Source: Isoetes taiwanensis (lineage: Eukaryota; Streptophyta; Lycopodiopsida; Isoetales; Isoetaceae). Taken from it: a stretch of 64,000 nt of DNA. Under the pieces are notes generated by a model that ran no database searches, was not told the DNA's origin, and saw only the letters and a program-made list of their open reading frames with translations. A program made the translations under genes and the position numbers. Shown one piece after another: positions 1 through 9,241 of this stretch. The stretch is from assembly GCA_021234155.1 (NCBI GenBank), contig JAJEKV010000039.1, positions 808,001-872,000 of the forward strand, read 5' to 3'. The stretch's first letter is position 1; each line of letters begins with the position of its first letter.

Positions 1-1128
1 GGATCAGATCGGAGCGACCATACGGAGATCATAGAGGACGACCGACCGGACATCATGCATCAAATCCTCGAGGAGATCGCACAGGAGGAAGGAAGGAGCA
101 GGGAGCAACGGAGCGCATGTGGCGCCAACAAAATTAAGAGCAACACTGCACCGAGACCCACCTGCAGGAGGAGCAAGGAAGGGAAGAGCAGCGACCGCCG
201 ACTCTTAGCCCCGCAGAAGAAGCAGATCTTGCGCGCTTCATCAGCAAGTATGAAGCCAAAGAGCGCCGCCGGGAGCAGAGAACGAAGAATCGGGAAGACG
301 ACCCAACCACAGCCAGCGGGCCAAAGAAGAGGAAGGCTAAAGCCATTAAGGCGGGCAAAAGAAAGGTTGTGAGGGTTGGTGTTTGCGAGAACGGGATCAA
401 CATCAACGAACCATCAGGCGAAGAGACCCCGCCTTCTACCGACGATTCGGACGAAGACTACGCGGCGGGGCAACGAGGGAGCGAAGTTCACAAAAACCCC
501 TCAGAGAGAAGGAAGTGCCCCAAAGAAGAAGCACCCGAAAGTGTAGCACAGAGCGGGAGGAGGCCGGACAGCAAAGGAAGCCCCCACCGCTCCCCGGACG
601 TGGGATAGAGTTAAAGCCCCGCAACCCCAACGGGAGGCATACGTGATAGACCCTGTCAAGGTCTATCAGAAGAGGATCAAGGAGTACAACACCTACATGG
701 AGAAGTGGGAGGCATACAATGCCTACTACCAGGAGCACAGGGTACGGACAATTGAAGGCGACACCGGACGAACCCCTCGGCCACCCCCCACCAAAGCCCA
801 AGCCTCCCCGAGCACCACCGGGAAAGAAGCGGGCCGGCAGAAGAAGTTGGAGAACAGAGCCCCTCAAAGAGATCCCAAGACTTCCGCAGAAGTTACGGAC
901 TCTTGATCCCCCGCACCGCTTTCAACGCTTGGTCCGCGAGGTTATGCAGAGTATAATACGCATATGCGGGTGACGGATGAGATGCTGTTGTGCTTACAGG
1001 AGGCAGCAGAGGCAAAAATAGTGCAGCATTTTGAAGATTCAACGGCCTGCACGGTACACGCAAAGAGGGTCACCCTCATGAGGCAGGATATGTATCTTGC
1101 CAGGCACATCAAGGGAGAACGCCCTTGA
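1..1128 (+). pseudogene. Histone H3-like protein with long N-terminal extension (5' end outside window)
   Basis: The last 90 codons encode a histone H3 fold. The alpha-N/alpha-1 part reads PLKEI then FQRLVREV (about 865-945). After a one-base frameshift near 949 (a lost G where CAG-GAG is expected) come LQEAAEA, a loop with [11 protein letters not shown] and a C-terminus [10 protein letters not shown], ending at TGA 1126-1128. These match canonical H3 position by position from the alpha-N helix to the end. Upstream lie about 250 codons of charged, low-complexity sequence in shifting frames. They include a stretch rich in K and R (about 330-370) and an acidic SDEDY stretch near 450, far longer than the short tail of canonical H3. 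Any MARTK tail would lie before position 1. Canonical H3 packages DNA in the nucleosome; the role of this divergent form is unknown. The frameshifts suggest a dead copy or assembly indels. Confidence 0.85.
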
Positions 1129-1272
1129 ACTCCTTGTAAATAATGAACATTTTTGTTAATATAAGGAATTTTTGCGTAAATAATGTGCCTAATCTTGTTT
1201 AAATATGTTAAGAAACCGAATTCTAGCTTTTGTTTTAGTTAAATTGGAGTTTGCAAGCAAAATTGAGACGAT

Positions 1273-1335
1273 GTCTCACACGTCGCGCCAGGACAGAAAA
1301 TGAGATTCTCATTTTCTGCCGGGCAAACGTGAGAC
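1273..1335. repeat. Intergenic hairpin 1 of element 1
   Basis: GTCTCACACGTCGCGCC at 1273-1289 pairs with a GGGC..ACGTGAGAC arm ending at 1335. The inner part, GACAGAAAATGAGA, also pairs with TCTCATTTTCTGCC, giving a stem of nearly 30 bp. It lies between the H3-like stop (1128) and the TATA box of U1. It contains no reading frame. Confidence 0.8.
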
Positions 1336-1469
1336 CATGCCCAAAAATGCCCAAAACAGCTCCAAATCGACCAAATAAGGGGTCAATTCTGCCTAACTCG
1401 ACGAGTTTAGTGGAATCACAGCCTTAGATCACCCAAATTGGTCAAGTTTAGCCCCCATTTAGAGCCCAT

Positions 1470-1536
1470 GTCTCACACGTCGCGCTAGGACAGAAAATGA
1501 ACTTCTCATTATCGGTCTGGGCGCAACGTGTGAGAC
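1470..1536. repeat. Intergenic hairpin 2 of element 1
   Basis: This is a second copy of the 1273-1335 structure. The left arm is GTCTCACACGTCGCGC (1470-1485) and the right arm GCGCAACGTGTGAGAC (1521-1536), again with AGGACAGAAAATGA inside. The arm core CACACGTCGCG resembles CACACGACGCG, the core of the hairpins in element 2. Confidence 0.8.
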
Positions 1537-1715
1537 CTCGTACCATTTTCTTCACCAAATGATCTCCAAATTGTTGCAATAGGTTCATTAGTCGTTCTTA
1601 GCATGCTCAAACCCTAAAAGTAGTCTTCAAACTCGCAATTGCACCCTTTAATAGATCAGAATCATCCAATCTCAGTAAATTCTAGACCATCCAAAAATTA
1701 GGGTTCCCCCTTTTC

Positions 1716-1724
1716 TATAAATAA
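1716..1724 (+). promoter_or_regulatory. TATA box for U1
   Basis: TATAAATAA lies 122 bp before the first ATG (1838) and 145 bp before the ATG at 1861 that opens the long frame. It follows the two hairpins directly. This hairpin-TATA-ATG order recurs in element 2. Confidence 0.6.
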
Positions 1725-1860
1725 GTCCCCCATTTCTCATTTAGCACCCTGCAAGTTTGCTCTCCACTGCTTAGGCGATCTTCCAGCTCCCTGAGGCGCT
1801 TCTACATCCGTTTGATACTCCCTTCCTCGCTAGATCAATGGCCACTGCTGACTTCGGGCG

Positions 1861-3374
1861 ATGGTACAAATACAGCGTCCCATGTTTGCCGAGGCGGATG
1901 TCAACGACATCTTCCAAGTTTTTGGAAAAGAAATTGATATCCAAGCTACGCTAAATGCAACCCCAGCATATAGGCAAGTGCTAGCAGAGTTTCAAGCTAG
2001 GGTAGGACCCTCCCTTGTTCAGGTTCCCCCTTGCATAGGATATTTCGTTCCCCGGCCATCCCTTCAAGCAGCCTTGGGCGATGTCCCCAACATCGCCAAG
2101 TACTTAACCAACAAGGCGCAGAGGCTGCCAGACTACATGGTCCTGACAGCCAACAGGACCAAGTATTTCTCTTACACCGCCGCCCTAGCTATTTTCTTAT
2201 CCCACCGCGCCGAAAACCCAATGGGGGCAACCTCTATCCCTCCGATGGAGGTGGACCCCATAGCAGTGCAAGAAGAAGAGCAGATGCTTTTGCAGTATCA
2301 GCAGGAACAAGAAGCAAGAGAAGAAGAAGAGGAGTCGGACGACGAGGAATACACGGAGCTCGACTCGGACGAAGAACGGCGCCAAGCGGAGCAGGAGCTG
2401 ATCAGCTTCGAGCAGAACCGGCAGACCATCAGAGTTGCTCCACCACTTGGGCTGGGCATCACAAGCCTAGCCCAAATCATCATCGACGGAGAGGAGTATC
2501 TACTCCTCAGTGACATTCAGAATCTTCCCGAATGCAGGGAGAGGGAACTCCGATTGGATGAGCTGCTCCACCAACTGTGGCAGACCGACATGGACGACTT
2601 CATCGTCCGGGGAGTCTCAGACTTCCCGCTACAAGTCAGGGAAGCCGACACCTACACAGGCGAAGCGACTTCCGACATCCAAGCCTACGGCAATATCAGG
2701 CAGATCATGGAGGCAGACCGGGCTGCAAATAGACTACCGACGGAGGAAGAGTTCCTTGCTTTACAGGAACAGATGGGGATCAGAGGCAAGACCACTAGCA
2801 TCCTGATGCCGAGTCCCTCAACACCACATCCAGCAAGAGGAGCAGAAATCGACCTCAGGCGAGTCGACTCAACAATCGAAGACTACCGGGAGCTCACCGA
2901 AATCGAGGTCGATGATTATGCAGTATGCATAGAGCGTGAGGCCAAACAAGTGGGGAATCATCCGCGACGCACAAACCACAATGTCGCCAGTACTACTTGC
3001 CGCTGCCCGCGGATGGGAGAATAGCGGTGATACAATCGCAAGTTCAGTCCCGAGGGGAGGAAGGAGTGTTCATGCTGATTGCACTCGTGCTTTGGCGTGC
3101 ATGCTCGAATAGCAGCAAATGTGCCCACTATGCCGTCCCGGTGAAGAGAGCAATGGCACTCGACCTCTTCGACTTCGCCATACCCCATCGACGCCGTCGA
3201 GATCGGCGGTGACCGCGCCCTTACATCCTAATCGCTAGGGTAGAAGAGTCGGGCGAGAGCTTCTTGCGTGTATGCTCGCCGCCAGTTTCCATCGTGAACT
3301 TGGGTCATTCTAGGAACGCCCAAGTTAAGAAGTTCCTTGAGGACAACCCGGCCCTACCGCGATTTCAAGATTAG
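1861..3374 (+). pseudogene. U1, conserved unknown protein of the giant-element family
   Basis: A 387-codon frame (1861-3024) continues after a frameshift near 3000 to TAG 3372-3374. The protein has an N-terminal globular part, an acidic stretch around residues 150-180 (EEEEESDDEEYTELDSDEE), then the motifs IIIDGEEYLLLSDI (about 210-223) and LPTEEEF (about 295). The C-terminal part around 3000-3190 aligns without gaps to the C-terminal part of U2 at 42964-43356. U2 also keeps EYLLLSDI and LPTEEEF. I recognise no known domain. An upstream ATG at 1838 is out of frame with this start, so the N-terminus is uncertain. Conservation between two diverged elements implies a function for the element, but which one is unknown. 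Confidence 0.6.
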
Positions 3375-3560
3375 TTAGACTCTTGATCCCGGAGACTTTT
3401 TGTACTAAAATATGATATAATATAAATATGATTTACATTGCACTTTAAATGTTTTGTTGATGTATTTTTGCCCCACAACTATACCAACAAACATAAACAA
3501 TGCAAGAGAACAAGTAAAACTAACCATATAGCCATGAATTATTTGTGTATGCGCTAGAGG
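3375..3560. other. AT-rich junction between element 1 and chromovirus
   Basis: No gene is seen. The AT-rich stretch separates the U1 stop from the first chromovirus-like purine-rich sequence. No LTR end or primer-binding site is visible, so the chromovirus 5' LTR is deleted or unrecognisable. Confidence 0.5.
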
Positions 3561-4009
3561 CCTAGGCTCGGGGAACGACAACGCCAAGACCTTAGGGAAG
3601 AAATCGCAGACCCGCCTGCACCACCCCGCAAGGAACTTATTTGAAGAAATGGAACCCATGACCCCGTGAGGAGGAGATATCCCGGATGAGGGCCGGACCT
3701 TGAGCGATAAAGGCTCATAGTAGCCAAAGCAGAGCAGGTTCGGTGGGCAATGCTCAATTGCCACAAGCATCAGCTAGGAAAACAGAAAGGACAAGAAGAG
3801 GAGCAAGAGAAGGAGATCCCCCAGCCCGGATTCCTCGACTCAAGCTCGACTCGCACCTTCACTCGAGGAAGAAGAAGAGCAGCCCCAGGGACCTAACGTG
3901 ATGTAAGGCAAAGGAACACCGAAGAGGGAAGGCGAGGAACACCCCGGATGGATTCATTAAAGGGACACCGTGGCCTCTCGACTACCGTAAGAAGGTAGAT
4001 TCCGCGACC

Positions 4010-4748
4010 GGGCAATGTATGGAAGGTCCGAATCGAAATAGCTTCTGGGAGAACAGGTCGATTAGAAGCAGAGGCATGGCTGGACGAAATGAGTGAGTAC
4101 GGCAATGCTTATGGCATGAAGGATAAAGACAAAGGAAGAGTGGCAACAGCCAACTTGAAAGGAGCCGCACGGATTTGGTGGAAGGGTTATGCAAAGGCAC
4201 ACGGCTTGAGCAGGGATGCTTGTAAGTTCAGGAAGTTTGCTAAAGCCTTCAAGCGCCATTACGTCCCAAGGGAACATAAGTCCAGTATGATGCAGCAGTT
4301 CTACAGGTTGCAGCAAGGCAACAAATCTGTCCAGAAGTATACAGAGGAATTCATGAGGCTGAGGCTGTATGTGCCAAAATTGGGTGAGAAGCATGCAGTA
4401 GAAAGCTATATTGAGGGGCTGAATGAGGAGATTCGCAAGCTTGTGAGGGAAATAAACCCTAAGACAGTATCAGAAGCAGAGTCCAAGGCAATAAGCTTGC
4501 AAGGAACGGGACCTCAGAATAGCGGGCAGAAGCAGCAGTATTTCCAGGATAAAGGCAAGGCGACAGGAAGCTATAGCCCTAGGGCAGCCAGTCCAGGTCC
4601 AGCTAGAGCCCCATATGGTGGCAAACTGGGGAAACAAAGCAGAGAAGATGCAGTGTCCTTCAAGGACAAGCAGGAGGGGTCAAACTACTCCAAAGCAAAG
4701 GCGATCCTTTTGCGTGCTATGCCCAAGGAAAAGAGACAGAGTGCATAG
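4010..4748 (+). pseudogene. gag: Chromovirus Gag (capsid region)
   Basis: The frame contains EAEAWLDEMSE just before 4100, then GAARIWWKGYA and FKRHYVP. These are hallmarks of the retrotransposon gag capsid domain of plant Ty3/gypsy elements. It ends in a basic, glutamine-rich tail at 4746-4748. Capsid forms the particle in which the RNA is copied. No zinc knuckle is seen in the open part. The 5' part (before about 4010) is frameshifted and its true start was not found. Confidence 0.75.
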
Positions 4749-4769
4749 AAAAGCAGCTTTGCTTCAAAA

Positions 4770-5310
4770 AGCTTCCAAACCAAAGCCATAGGACAAATGA
4801 ACCGCCCCTACGCCATGAGTGCAAATAAGCGGAGTTGGGGATTGGGACACTGTCGACGACGACGGCGCGAGGAAGCCCGCGACTACATTCGTGGTGAGTG
4901 TCATATCTTTGCCGCATTAGATACGAGCAAGCAAGCAGAGAGCCAAGATAAAGTAATTTCCACAAGAGGGAAGGCCAAGGCCAAGTCCTTCATAGTCTTG
5001 ATAGACTCGAAGTAGCCATAACTTTGCATCCCCCGCAATGGTTCAAATGTTGAAGTTGAAACCACTAAAGTCAAAGCCAAGGCCCGTTGTCTTAGCAAGT
5101 GGGGCGGAAAGGCGTGACGGCAAGCAAGAGAATTAACCGACATCGACTTGCCGTGGATTAATATCCGGATGGGGGCAGAAGTAATGGGCATTGGCAAGCA
5201 CGACTTGATCATAGGAATGGAGTACCTTGGACCAGCAGGGCCATTATCGATTGTGGAAGCGGAAGGTGACCTTCCCAACACCCGACGGCAAGATCATTGA
5301 GATCACGCAG
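4770..5310 (+). pseudogene. Chromovirus aspartic protease region, decayed
   Basis: HIFAALDTSKQAESQDKV and a truncated active-site stretch LIDS (about 4900-5013) are followed at about 5185-5230 by KHDLIIGMEYL, the second conserved block of retroviral-type pepsin-like proteases. The expected glycine after the catalytic D-S is lost at a frame break, so the enzyme cannot be functional here. Several frameshifts are present. Confidence 0.6.
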
Positions 5311-5599
5311 TAAAGAAGTTGTTCCCATCATGCGCTGCATGTCTTCTAAGCAGATTGTTCAAGTGCATCAAGAGCGGCGGCAGTAGCATACATCTTCAAG
5401 CTTGAGATTGATGAGCCGAATCGAGAGGAAAGCAAAGAAGACGGGGTGCTCGAAGTTGTCGGGCTAAATAGCTCAGCCGATCACGAATTCCATGATCTCT
5501 TTCCGGATGAGATCAAGCAGCTTCCTCCTTATAGGGGAGTCGAGTGTGAGATAGCACTTTTCGAGAACCGGGAGCAAAGCCGACAAGTAAGGCTCCATA

Positions 5600-6629
5600 C
5601 GTAATGACGACGCAGGAGTTGGCGGAGAGTGAAGAAGCAATTGAGGAATTGCTCGACCTAGGCTTCATTAGACCTAGTGTCTCGCCATTTGGAGCGCCCA
5701 TTCTCTTTGTAAAGAAGAAGGATGGCGGTTTAAGGATGTGCATAGACTATAGGCAGCCTGAACAAGCACACCATTAAGAACAAGTATGCGCTTTCGGATC
5801 GATGACTTGATGGATCAACTCCAAGGTGCAAAGGTCTTCTCCAAAATCGACTTAAGGTCGGTTATCATCGATCAGGATAAAGGAAGAAGATATCCATAAG
5901 ACCGCCTTCCGTAACGCGGTATGGGCATTATGAGTTCACGGTAATGCCTTTCGCTTATCGAATGCCCCCGCGACGCATGAGAGGCTCATGAACGACATCT
6001 TCGTGGAGTTTTTAGACACCTTTGTTATTGTATTCTTTGATGACATTTTGGTGTATAGCAGATCCCTTGAAGAGCACGTACAACACTTAAGGAGAGTGCT
6101 AGAGAAGTTGAAGAGGCACCAGTTGTACGCCAAGTTGTCGAAGTGTCACTTTGCAACAGAGAAGGTGGAATACCTTGGCCATGTGATCTCAGCAGAAGGA
6201 ATCTCGACGGATCCTGCCAAGATTGAAGCCGTCATTCAGTGGCCGGCGCCGAAGAATGTGCATGAAGTCAGAAGTTTTCTCGGCCTAGCAGGGTACTACA
6301 GGAAGTTCGTGAAGAACTTTGCTAAGATAGCAGCCCCGTTAACAGACTTGATGAGGGCGGAGAAAGTGAAAGATTGGGCAGAGCATTGGCACAAGAAAGC
6401 CCAAGCGGGGTTTGAATTGTTGAAGGAAGCTTTAACAACCGCCCCAGTCTTAACCCTGCCGGACCCGGAGAAAGACAAGCTTGTAGCGACAGACGCGAGT
6501 AAGATAGCTACAGGTGCAGTCCTCATGCAAGAAGAGCGTGTGGTAGCGTATGATTCCGTGAAGATGAACGACGCCGAACGCTGCCACCCCACCCACGATC
6601 GAAATTGCTTGCGGTTGTCGTGGCATTAA
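5600..6629 (+). pseudogene. Chromovirus reverse transcriptase and start of RNase H
   Basis: The RT N-terminal block [35 protein letters not shown] lies at about 5630-5750. A damaged stretch follows, then an open frame from 5988 with the catalytic FFDDILVYS (about 6030-6060) and [21 protein letters not shown] and the connection into RNase H (LVATDAS, about 6480). The F-D-D form of the catalytic box is usual for Ty3/gypsy RTs. Frameshifts between 5750 and 5990 make it inactive. Confidence 0.85.
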
Positions 6630-7082
6630 GAATTTGGAGGCACTACCTTTGGGAAGGAAGTTCCAGCTGGATACGCACCATCGAGCCTCCAAGATGTATT
6701 CACGCAACCACACCTCAACCCGAGGCGTAGAAGGTGGATGGAGTTCCTTGAAGAGTATGACTTTGATATAGTCTACAAGCCGTGGAAGCTCAATGTGGTA
6801 GCGGATGCTTTCAAGGCATCCCCGACAACTAGAGTGCATTGCAATGCAATTTTGACGCCTCCAAGCGACTTTGGTAAGAAGATTGAAGAATCCTTGCCAA
6901 CAGATGTGGATTTCAAGGAAGTATGGGCAAGCCTCTCTAGGGAGGCTAGAACAGATAAAGAGCGGGAAGCCTTTAAACATTATAAAAAGGAAGGCAACCT
7001 GTTATACCATAAGAACAAGTTGTGCGTACCCGAATCATCAGGTGTAAGGAAATTGATCCTCCACGACACAACAGCCCAATAG
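6630..7082 (+). pseudogene. Chromovirus RNase H C-terminal part and linker
   Basis: DNA just after 6630 encodes the RNase H end in broken frames. The open part from 6738 reads FLEEYDFDIVYKPWKLNVVADA, the conserved RNase H-to-integrase stretch (usually ..YKPGKENVVADALSR). The linker runs into the integrase zinc finger; 7022-7082 overlaps the next frame. Confidence 0.7.
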
Positions 7083-8371
7083 CTGGCCATGCGGGATTCA
7101 TGAAAATATATTTCAAAGTGCGCAGCAGCTATTATTGGCCAGGAATGAAGAAGCAAGTAGCTCGCTACATCAAGGAATGCCAGCTATGTCAGCAGACAAA
7201 GGCGGAACAACTCCGAATTCCAGGAGCATTAGAGCCATTAGCGGTGCCAAACGCTAAGTGGGAAGTAATCAGCATGGATTTTATAACAGGCCTCCCAAGA
7301 ACGGTAAGAGGGAAGGATGCCTTGATGGTAGTGGTCGACAAGTTGTCGAAAATGGCACATTTTGTGCCTTGCAGGACCACAGATACAGCTATGGATACAG
7401 CAAAGCTCTTCACCAAAGAGATCTTCAGGCTTCATGGCATGCCAAGGGAGATTATCTCCGACAGGGATCCGAAGTTCATGAGCGCCTTTTGGCAAGACCT
7501 CTTTGCGACCATTCAGACGAAGCTATCCATGAGCACGGCATATCATCCTCAGACGGATGGCCAAACGGAGCGGACCAACAGGATTTTAGAAGACATGCTA
7601 CGAAACTATGTCTGGAATAAGCAAGGTATGTGGGAAGAATTTATTCACTTGGTGGAGTTTGCCTACAATAGCACCAAGCAGGAATCATCCCAAATGTCGC
7701 CGTTTATGATCAATTACGGCTATCAGTGCCTGACTCCAGATACTTGGCACAATCCCGTGTCAAAAGTAGAGGTTTCGCAGCAGATGTTGGCCGACATGCA
7801 GCAGCTCGTGGAAGAAGTTCGAGGGTATTTGCTAGCAGCAAGAAGTCGACAGAAAAGCATCGCCGACAAGCATCGAACAGTAAGAGAGTTCAAAGTTGGA
7901 GATGATGTTTGGCTCAAGATCAAAGTGAAGCAGGCAAAGCTCAGGATCGGAAATTGTAAGAAGCTTGCTCCAAGGTGGGCTGGACCTTTCAGAATAGTCG
8001 AGAGAGTAGGCAATCAAGCCTACAAACTAGACTTGCCAGCACACCTAAAGATTCATAAGGTCTTCCACGTGAGTTTGTTAAAGAAGCATACTCCAAACCC
8101 AGACGAAGTCTTGGACACTCCAACGTTGTTGGAAATGACGGAGGAAGAGTTGGAGATAGTTCCAGAATTGATTCTTGATAAAGCTTTCAAGAAAACAAGG
8201 AGGTCGAAATTCCTCCAATACTTGGTCAAGTGGAAACACTTGCCAGTGGAAGACGCGACATGGGTACTTAAGAAAGATTTAGTAAAGCAGTACCCACAGT
8301 TCATGGAGCAATGGGACGGCAAGGTCATCTCCGAAGAAATCGACTCAGGCATGTCGATTTGTGTAGATTAA
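7022..8371 (+). CDS. Chromovirus integrase with GPF/Y module and chromodomain
   Basis: This is an uninterrupted 449-codon frame. It shows the HHCC zinc finger (AGHAGF .. YYWPGM .. CQLCQQTK), the catalytic core with D in SMDFITGLP, D in IISDRDPKF and E in GQTERTNR, and then the GPF/Y module (WAGPFRIVERVGNQAYKLDL, IHKVFHVSLLKKH). It ends in a chromodomain (YLVKWKHLPVEDATW, about 8220-8270). Integrase joins element DNA to the host genome. In this lineage the chromodomain is known to steer insertion toward marked chromatin. It is the best-preserved part of the element. The ATG is inside a longer polyprotein, so the start is formal. Confidence 0.85.
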   Translation: MRTRIIRCKEIDPPRHNSPIAGHAGFMKIYFKVRSSYYWPGMKKQVARYIKECQLCQQTKAEQLRIPGALEPLAVPNAKWEVISMDFITGLPRTVRGKDALMVVVDKLSKMAHFVPCRTTDTAMDTAKLFTKEIFRLHGMPREIISDRDPKFMSAFWQDLFATIQTKLSMSTAYHPQTDGQTERTNRILEDMLRNYVWNKQGMWEEFIHLVEFAYNSTKQESSQMSPFMINYGYQCLTPDTWHNPVSKVEVSQQMLADMQQLVEEVRGYLLAARSRQKSIADKHRTVREFKVGDDVWLKIKVKQAKLRIGNCKKLAPRWAGPFRIVERVGNQAYKLDLPAHLKIHKVFHVSLLKKHTPNPDEVLDTPTLLEMTEEELEIVPELILDKAFKKTRRSKFLQYLVKWKHLPVEDATWVLKKDLVKQYPQFMEQWDGKVISEEIDSGMSICVD

Positions 8372-9227
8372 TTCTATGTATAGTTAAGATGAATCTACGC
8401 ATGCAACCTATGCTTGGTACGGGTCGCATGCGTGTTACCGATGATGGGACCACTACGGTGATCTCTAGGGCGTGGTGTAATGTCAATGTAGGCATGACCG
8501 CGTTTCCGCTTGGGCGAGTGGAAGGTAGATTAGAAAGTCTACTTCTGTCCCACGGAAGTACTAGACGACCTCGAGAGAAAGGAGGTCATGAAGGAATGCA
8601 CTGATAGGAAAAGCACCTCTAGCCCCCATATATGCTTTGATAGGAGGAATCAGGCCTTCACGCCCCATATACGGGAAGGACCTATCCTCCACGCTGGGCA
8701 ACTAGGGTGTAGGCATGAGCGGCATATAGGCATATAGGCGCCTCCACGCCATAATGGAAGATTCACCCTCTTCCTACGCCGGGAGATTAGCCATGCATCC
8801 ATGTAGATAGGTGGGGTGGTCACCATATAACCAAAATTTTATTAATAATTAAAATGGTACTAACGTAGTGTCGACCTGCAGGCCAATAGAGCGCTCCGGA
8901 GGGCAAGGAGGTCGAAGATTTAGAATTGCAACACAAATTTTGTTGGAATGTGTTGCAAGGAATGAAGAGTACCTCGGACGTTAATTTTAACTTTGATAAA
9001 CTTAATTGTCATGTTAAGTGAATTATTGAGTAACCTGTTTTAATGATGTTATGAATTGATAAGTTATTTCATAATATAATGGCGTGATAATGTCCTAAAA
9101 ATATTACCTTAAGGTAATCTTAATAAATGTGTAAGTATTATAGTAGCTTATAGTATGTATCAGGTTGATTGCAGGTTAGGATGATCCCAAGGTGGGGAGA
9201 CCCACGATGCTGCGGACAGCATCATTT
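8372..9227 (+). other. Chromovirus 3' untranslated region
   Basis: The stretch between the integrase stop and the polypurine tract has no credible gene. A near copy of the polypurine tract (AAGGTGGGGAGA) lies at 9189-9200, about 40 bp before the functional-looking one. Confidence 0.5.
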
Positions 9228-9241
9228 CAAGGTGGGGAGAA
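9228..9241 (+). promoter_or_regulatory. Polypurine tract
   Basis: CAAGGTGGGGAGAA directly precedes TGTGAC, the LTR start. It primes plus-strand DNA synthesis. This exact arrangement is common in plant chromoviruses. Confidence 0.8.

Larger units (their letters stand above)
1..3400 (+). mobile_element. Remnant of giant element 1 (histone H3 gene, hairpins, U1 gene)
   Basis: This block holds an H3-like gene, two long intergenic hairpins, a TATA box and gene U1, all in one direction. The same ingredients recur in the complete element at 35825-55609: an H3-like gene, hairpins with a CACACG(T/A)CGCG core, TATA boxes, and a protein homologous to U1. I infer that 1-3400 is part of a second, diverged member of that family. 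Its left end lies outside the window. Its right side meets chromovirus sequence near 3400-3560, and no terminal inverted repeat was seen here. The boundaries are uncertain; the relationship rests on U1/U2 protein similarity and the shared architecture. Confidence 0.65.

Noticed and set aside
3405-3770. Minus-strand 121-codon frame
   Set aside because: It spans the element 1/chromovirus junction and has no family similarity; a shadow frame.
3375-4000. 5' LTR of the chromovirus
   Set aside because: No sequence similar to 9242-11148 and no primer-binding site could be found before gag.
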